Shown here: positions 14,261-18,283 of the stretch, piece by piece
Position numbering within the stretch: the first letter of the stretch is position 1
Layout: every line of letters starts with the position of its first letter
Notes under the pieces: generated by a model
Database searches by the model: none
What the model was told of the DNA's origin: nothing
Seen by the model: the letters and a program-made list of their open reading frames with translations, nothing else
Made by a program: the position numbers and the translations under genes
Origin: an uncultured Oscillospiraceae bacterium
GTDB lineage: Bacteria > Bacillota > Clostridia > Oscillospirales > Ruminococcaceae
Direction: 5' to 3'
Assembly (NCBI GenBank): GCA_910579545.1
Contig: CAJTVI010000053.1
Location: 1 to 18,283 of the forward strand
DNA length: 18,283 nt

Positions 14261-16081
14261 TTACTCGCCGGCGGCCAGCGCGCCGTCCCAGCCCTCGGGC
14301 CACTCCGCGGCCAAAAACCCGGCGCGCTGGTGCAAAAACTCCTCCAGCCGGTCCACCTCTTTATAAAAGGCCTCCCGCTCCTCGGCGGGGGTGCGCAAAA
14401 GGCCGGGGCTCTGGCCGTCCGGGCCCGGGTCCCCGGGCTGGGTGCCGCCGTCCTCCCCATCCTCCCCCGATGCGGCGGCCGCGCCGGCCCAGCGGCGGCG
14501 GTCCATCAAAACGCTGGGGCAGAGCCGGTCGGCCTGGCTGCGCAGCCGGCCGCACAGATCCTCCAGCCGGGGCAAAAGCCGCTCGTGCAGCTGCCGGGCC
14601 GCCTCCTGCCGGAATGCCTGCTGGCCGTAAAACCGGGGCCAGAAGCTCGCGCCCGGCCGCTGCTGGTTGGCGTAAAACCCCTGCGCGGAGGAAATGTCGT
14701 ACTCCTCAAGCTGCGGATACTCTGACCCCAGCGCAAAATCATAATCCCAGGCGGGGCCGGCGTAAAAGGGGCTGCTTTGCCCCGCCGGCTTATAGAAATA
14801 CTGGCTGGAGCCGTTGGCGTCCACGTTTTTGCAGAACTCCTCCAGCAGGTATTTGCCCGCAAAGGATCCGAGGTCGGCCAGCTCGGTAAAGCTGAGCCCG
14901 CTCTCGGGATCGACGCCGTCCGGCGCGTTCAGGGCGTTTTCCAGCTGCTGGTAGCGCCCCGCGATGTAACGGGTCTCGGCCCGGCCGGCCGGGTCCGGGC
15001 TTTTGATCAGCACGCACTGGCCAAGCTCACTTACAAAGCCGTTGTCCTGGTACTTATAGCGATAGTCCATCTCCAGCTCGAGCAGGTACCCGCCGGTAAC
15101 GTCCTCCGGCTCGTTGGCAAGGCCGGTGCAGCGGGCGCTGGGGCCCTCGTCCGGCCGGCCCAGCTGCACCACCGCGTTTTGCCAGAGGGTGCGGGTGGGG
15201 TTCAGCTGCTCGTTCTGCGCCTCAAGATCGGCGATCTCCACCCGGCCGGGGCCGATCCCCACCTTTTCGCAGAGCTGGTAGCAGCCCCGGTACTCCCCGT
15301 TGAGGTAGACCTCCACAAACCGGCTTTGGGGGGTGCCGGCCAGGCCCAGCGTGCCGGCCAGGGCAAAGGCGGTGTCGCTGCGCAGGTAAGAGGGGTCCAG
15401 CGCGTTGGCCAGCAGCACCCAGCTTTTGGCCCGCGCCATGCCGTACAGCGCCTGCGGAAAGGCCAGCCGCAGCTGCATCGGCTTTTTGGCCGCGGCCCAG
15501 GTGGTGTTGCCCCGGCCGCGCAGCTGCTCGAACGCGCCGGCGTACTCCAGGCTGCCGTCCGCCCGCAAAAAGGTCACGGCGCCGGGCATGCCGGTGTACT
15601 TTGCCTCGTCCTTTTCCACCAAATCAAAGCTGCCGCCCTCGGTCTCCAAAAACACCGCGCCCAATGCCCCGCCCCGCAGCACGGTAAGGCCGCGCTGCCG
15701 GCCGCTTGGCAGGGTGACGGTATGTTCGCCGTCCGCAAGCTCCAGCCGCAGGCCGGTCTCCAAGGGCTGGCCGTCCAGCGCAGCGCCCTCCCTGGTAACC
15801 AGCACGGTCAGCGGGCCGGAACAGGCCGCCGGCACAAACAGCACCCACTCCCCCTGCGGGCTGCGCCAGGGACGCAGCCGCACCGCCGCCCCCTGGGAAA
15901 CACCGGGCTGCCGCTCGGGCTCCAGGTACAAAAAGCCCAGCTCGCCCGGCGCGGCGGTGAGGGAATCGGCCGCAAGGCACACCGCCTCGGCCCGGGCCGC
16001 CTGGTCCATGGGCAGGGCCAGCCCGAACAGGGCCGCCAGCGCGGCGGCAAGCAGCAGGATACGGCGCAGACGGCTCTGCAT
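14261..16081 (-). CDS. CotH-family (CotH kinase domain) secreted protein
   Basis: A 606-aa protein. The start at ATG 16081 is set by AAGGAGGT about 8 nt upstream and by the signal peptide (residues 1 to about 31, MQSRLRR then an Ala/Leu-rich stretch to QAARA). An ATG at 16117 would lie at or before the predicted transcription start. After a beta-rich N-region (about 30-175) comes the CotH domain: QLRGRGNTTW with KKPMQLRL, SWVLLANALDPSYLRSDTAF, VEVYLNGEYRGCYQLCEKVG, GGYLLELEMDYRY, FCKNVDANGSSQYFYK, and AWDYDFALGS carrying the metal-binding DxD-like acid pair. The C-terminus has a Gly/Asp/Pro-rich low-complexity stretch. CotH proteins phosphorylate spore coat proteins in Bacillus, but secreted CotH proteins occur in non-sporing gut Clostridia too. 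Substrate unknown; it stands alone. Confidence 0.88.
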   Translation of the reverse strand: MQSRLRRILLLAAALAALFGLALPMDQAARAEAVCLAADSLTAAPGELGFLYLEPERQPGVSQGAAVRLRPWRSPQGEWVLFVPAACSGPLTVLVTREGAALDGQPLETGLRLELADGEHTVTLPSGRQRGLTVLRGGALGAVFLETEGGSFDLVEKDEAKYTGMPGAVTFLRADGSLEYAGAFEQLRGRGNTTWAAAKKPMQLRLAFPQALYGMARAKSWVLLANALDPSYLRSDTAFALAGTLGLAGTPQSRFVEVYLNGEYRGCYQLCEKVGIGPGRVEIADLEAQNEQLNPTRTLWQNAVVQLGRPDEGPSARCTGLANEPEDVTGGYLLELEMDYRYKYQDNGFVSELGQCVLIKSPDPAGRAETRYIAGRYQQLENALNAPDGVDPESGLSFTELADLGSFAGKYLLEEFCKNVDANGSSQYFYKPAGQSSPFYAGPAWDYDFALGSEYPQLEEYDISSAQGFYANQQRPGASFWPRFYGQQAFRQEAARQLHERLLPRLEDLCGRLRSQADRLCPSVLMDRRRWAGAAAASGEDGEDGGTQPGDPGPDGQSPGLLRTPAEEREAFYKEVDRLEEFLHQRAGFLAAEWPEGWDGALAAGE

Positions 16082-16118
16082 GGCGGCCCACCTCCTTTTT
16101 AACAAATCGTCAGGCAAT

Positions 16119-16127
16119 AGTATACCA
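16119..16127 (-). promoter_or_regulatory. extended -10 promoter for the cotH-like gene
   Basis: On the minus strand TGGTATACT gives a TATACT -10 (16124-16119) with the TG dinucleotide of an extended -10 one base before it. No clear -35 is seen. Transcription would begin near 16112, which supports the ATG at 16081 as translation start. Confidence 0.5.
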
Positions 16128-16166
16128 TATTAAAGGGAGCTTTTGCACCTTTTTTGCGTTTCACAG

Positions 16167-16195
16167 TTGCGCCAAGGGCATTATGCGTGTAAAAT
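16167..16195 (+). promoter_or_regulatory. promoter for prfC
   Basis: TTGCGC (16167-16172) and TAAAAT (16190-16195) are 17 bases apart. Transcription would start near 16202, giving a leader of about 100 nt. The cotH promoter on the other strand lies about 45 bases away, so the two genes share a divergent control region. Confidence 0.5.
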
Positions 16196-16201
16196 AGTAC
16201 T

Positions 16202-16247
16202 GCCCGGGGCGGCGCGCCGCGGGCAAATATCGGCATGAAGGGTGATA
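16202..16247 (+). other. hairpins in the prfC leader
   Basis: A strong stem at about 16202-16225 is built on TGCCCG/CGGGCA with the palindromic core GCGGCG/CGCCGC. A second, weaker nested structure pairs ATCGG with CCGAT (about 16229-16247) around GGGT/ACCC. No T-tract follows. They may influence mRNA stability or translation of prfC. Confidence 0.4.
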
Positions 16248-16303
16248 CCCGATGTAGCACAAAGCGCCCACGACAGTTATAAACAGAGAGGAGACGGCCT
16301 TTT

Positions 16304-17900
16304 ATGCCGAATCATCAAACCGAGATCGCGAGCCGGCGCACCTTTGCGATCATCAGCCACCCGGACGCGGGCAAAACCACCCTGACCGAAAAGCTGCTGC
16401 TGTACGGCGGGGCCATCCAGCAGGCGGGCAGCGTCAAGGGCAAGCAGAGCGCCCGCCACGCGGTGAGCGACTGGATGGAGATCGAGAAGCAGCGCGGCAT
16501 CAGCGTGACCAGCAGCGTTTTGCAGTTCCACTATAACGGCTGCTGCGTGAATATCCTGGACACCCCCGGCCATCAGGATTTTTCCGAGGACACCTACCGC
16601 ACCCTGATGGCGGCCGACGCGGCCGTGATGGTGATCGACGCGGCCAAGGGCGTGGAGGCCCAGACGGTCAAGCTGTTTAAGGTATGCACCCTGCGCCACA
16701 TCCCGATTTTTACCTTTATCAACAAGATGGACCGGGACGCCCGCGACCCGCTGGACCTGATGGAGGAGATCGAGACGGTGTTGGGCATCGAGACCTACCC
16801 CATGAACTGGCCCATCGGCAGCGGCCGGGAGTTCAAGGGGGTCTACGACCGGGCCTCCCGCCACATCCTTGCCTTCCAGAGCGAGGGGCGGGCCAACGGG
16901 GTGCGGATGGTGGACAAGATCGAGGCGGCGCTGGGCGATGAGGCGCTGGACGAGCTGATCACGCCCCCCTTACACGCAAAGCTCTCGGAGGACGTGGAGC
17001 TGCTGGACGGCGCGGGCATGGAGTTTGACCTGGACGCGGTGCTGCGCGGGGATCTGAGCCCGGTATTTTTTGGCTCGGCGCTGACCAATTTTGGGGTGGA
17101 GCCCTTTTTGCGGGACTTTTTGCGGCTTGCCCCCGCCGCTGCCCCGCAGGGCGGCGGACGGGCCGGTGGACCCCTGCCGGCCGGAATTTTCGGGCTTTAT
17201 CTTTAAGATCCAGGCCAACATGAACAAGGCCCACCGGGACCGCATCGCCTTTTTGCGCATCTGCTCGGGGAAATTCGAGCGGGGCATGGAGGTGACCCAC
17301 GTGCAGGGGGGCCGCACCATCAAGCTGGCGCAATCGACCCAGCTGATGGCGCAGGACCGGGCCACGGTGGACGAGGCCTTTGCGGGGGATATCGTGGGGC
17401 TGTTTGACCCGGGGGTGTTTTCGATCGGGGACACCCTGTGCACCGGCAAGGAAAAGGTGCGGTTTGAGGGAATCCCGACCTTTGCGCCCGAGCATTTTGC
17501 CCGGGTGACCCAGGTGGACACCATGAAGCGCAAGCAGTTTGTGAAGGGGATGGAGCAGATCGCCCAGGAGGGCGGCATCCAGATCTTCCGGGAGCTGGGC
17601 GGCGGCATGGAGGAAGTGATCGTGGGGGTCGTGGGGGTTTTGCAGTTTGAGGTGCTGGAGTACCGGCTGGTGAACGAGTACAAGGTGGACATCCGCCGCG
17701 AGACCCTGCCCTACGAGCAGATACGGTGGATCGTGAACGAGGAGCTGGATCCCAAGACCCTCGATCTGACCAGCGACACCAAGCGCGCCGAGGACCTCAA
17801 GGGAAGGAAGCTGCTGCTGTTTACCAGCCAGTGGGCGGTGGACTGGGCCATGGAGCACAACCCCGGCCTGCGCCTTGCCGAGGTGGGCGCGGCGATGTAG
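16304..17900 (+). CDS. prfC: peptide chain release factor 3, frameshifted
   Basis: RF3 is the GTPase that recycles RF1/RF2 from the ribosome after termination. The N-terminal GTPase domain is intact: HPDAGKTT (19-26, G1), the RGISVTSS switch region, DTPGH (G3) and NKMD (G4). The reading frame then changes between about 17125 and 17150: frame one runs into LRLAP and then nonsense to a stop at 17204-17206, while the homologous protein resumes one frame over as PPLPRRAADGPVDP and EFSGFIFKIQANMNKAHRDR and continues to a stop at 17898-17900. Removing one base restores a 531-aa protein, the expected family length. A run of five C (17130-17134) is the likeliest site. ATG at 16304 has GAGAGGAG about 10 nt upstream. 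Either a true mutation or a base-call error. Confidence 0.93.
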
Positions 17901-17916
17901 GCTGATTTGGAAATTG

Positions 17917-18049
17917 GGCCAATCTGGGGGCCGCGGTTTGGGCCAATCTGGGGGCATGTTTTAGGCCAATCTGGGGGCATGTTTTAGGCCAATCTGGGGG
18001 GCTCGCCCCCCAGACCCCCATTACATGCCGCCCAAATACATTGGGCGGC
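17917..18049 (+). repeat. tandem 3'-end repeat, copy E (after prfC)
   Basis: GGCCAATCTGGGGG occurs four times, starting at 17917, 17941, 17964 and 17987 (periods 24, 23, 23), separated by CATGTTTTA-type spacers. Only the last unit has the matching right arm, making the hairpin TCTGGGGGGC/GCCCCCCAGA (17993-18014). CAGACCCCCATTA follows, then a 9-bp hairpin GCCGCCCAA/TTGGGCGGC (18027-18049), the same module seen in copies C and D. Confidence 0.85.
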
Positions 18050-18065
18050 GGGAAAATGACAAACA

Positions 18066-18115
18066 AAAAGCGGGGCGGTGCCGGCCAACATGCCTGCATC
18101 GCCCCGCCCTTTTTG
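18066..18115 (+). terminator. rho-independent terminator downstream of prfC
   Basis: AAAAAG-CGGGGCG pairs with CGCCCCG-CCCTTTTT (two-base bulge), extended by TGC/GCA inside, and the 3' arm runs into TTTTT then GATTTT. It lies about 165 nt after the prfC stop, beyond the tandem repeat, so the repeat would be transcribed as part of the prfC 3' UTR. Confidence 0.7.
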
Positions 18116-18133
18116 ATTTTCATTGCCGGCCCC

Positions 18134-18283
18134 GCGAACGACATGGGCGCAGCGGACGACATGAGCGCAGCGAACGACACGGGGACGGTTATTTCATCGC
18201 CAGCCGAGCGAACGACATGGGGACGGTTCTTTCGTCGGCAGTGAAGCGAACGACTAAAGAACCGTCCCCTGTGTCGGCAGCGA
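18134..18283. repeat. REP-like repeat cluster at the window edge
   Basis: GCGAACGAC recurs at 18134, 18152 (one mismatch), 18170, 18208 and 18246, with spacings 18, 18, 38 and 38. A long inverted repeat spans 18214-18275: GACA-TGGGGACGGTTCTTT-CGTCG against CGAC-TAAAGAACCGTCCCC-TGTGTC. The GGGGACGGTTCTTT core resembles repeats often found next to REP-associated (Y1-type) transposase genes in Clostridia; no transposase is inside this window. The cluster continues off the end. Confidence 0.7.

Noticed and set aside
17125..17150. Programmed frameshift in prfC
   Set aside because: No stop codon sits at the shift point, no internal ribosome-site stimulator is evident, and RF3 is not known to use frameshifting; an indel or sequencing error is simpler.
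17917..18000. CRISPR array
   Set aside because: The four 23-24 nt units have 9-10 nt near-identical spacers and no cas genes; this is a simple tandem repeat.

Overview
The window looks like a chromosomal segment from a GC-rich, low-copy-repeat-bearing member of the Clostridia, most likely Oscillospirales (Faecalibacterium/Gemmiger/Subdoligranulum-like). The reasons are RNase Y, a CotH-family protein, a CD1871A-type CXXC miniprotein, sigma-A-like promoters, strong AGGAGG ribosome sites with frequent TTG starts, and GC-rich codons. The genus is an inference from family content, not from a marker gene. No rRNA, tRNA, CRISPR array or transposase gene was seen.

Layout. 1-402: promoter and structured leader of rny. 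403-1956 (+): rny. 1957-2270: repeat hairpins and a terminator between convergent genes. 2271-2651 (-): DUF5655 protein. 2652-3055: composite repeat copy. 3056-3976 (-): AraC-family regulator with its own consensus promoter. 4270-11519 (-): a seven-gene catabolic operon read dctP, dctQ, dctM, enolase-superfamily dehydratase, RraA-like lyase, SDR dehydrogenase, lactonase. 11520-12258: operon leader/promoter and a second composite repeat. 12259-13989 (-): a three-gene redox operon (49-aa CXXC protein, membrane polyferredoxin, TlpA-like lipoprotein) joined by overlaps. 13990-14260: third composite repeat. 14261-16081 (-): cotH-like lipoprotein/secreted kinase-fold protein. 16304-17900 (+): prfC, broken by a one-base frameshift. 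17901-18283: tandem repeat, terminator, and REP-like repeats at the edge.

Function. The large operon reads as import of a carboxylate (TRAP transporter) followed by lactone hydrolysis, NAD(P)-dependent oxidation, dehydration and retro-aldol cleavage, i.e. use of a sugar acid or uronate-like compound, with the AraC/cupin regulator next door as probable sensor. The substrate cannot be read from sequence. The redox operon probably moves electrons across the membrane to an extracytoplasmic thioredoxin-fold lipoprotein.

The most unusual feature is non-coding: a family of modular, hairpin-rich intergenic repeats. One module (GGCC/GAATCTGGGGG-type hairpins) follows five separate transcription-unit 3' ends, always in the sense orientation of the upstream gene; a longer composite module of over 100 nt recurs three times.
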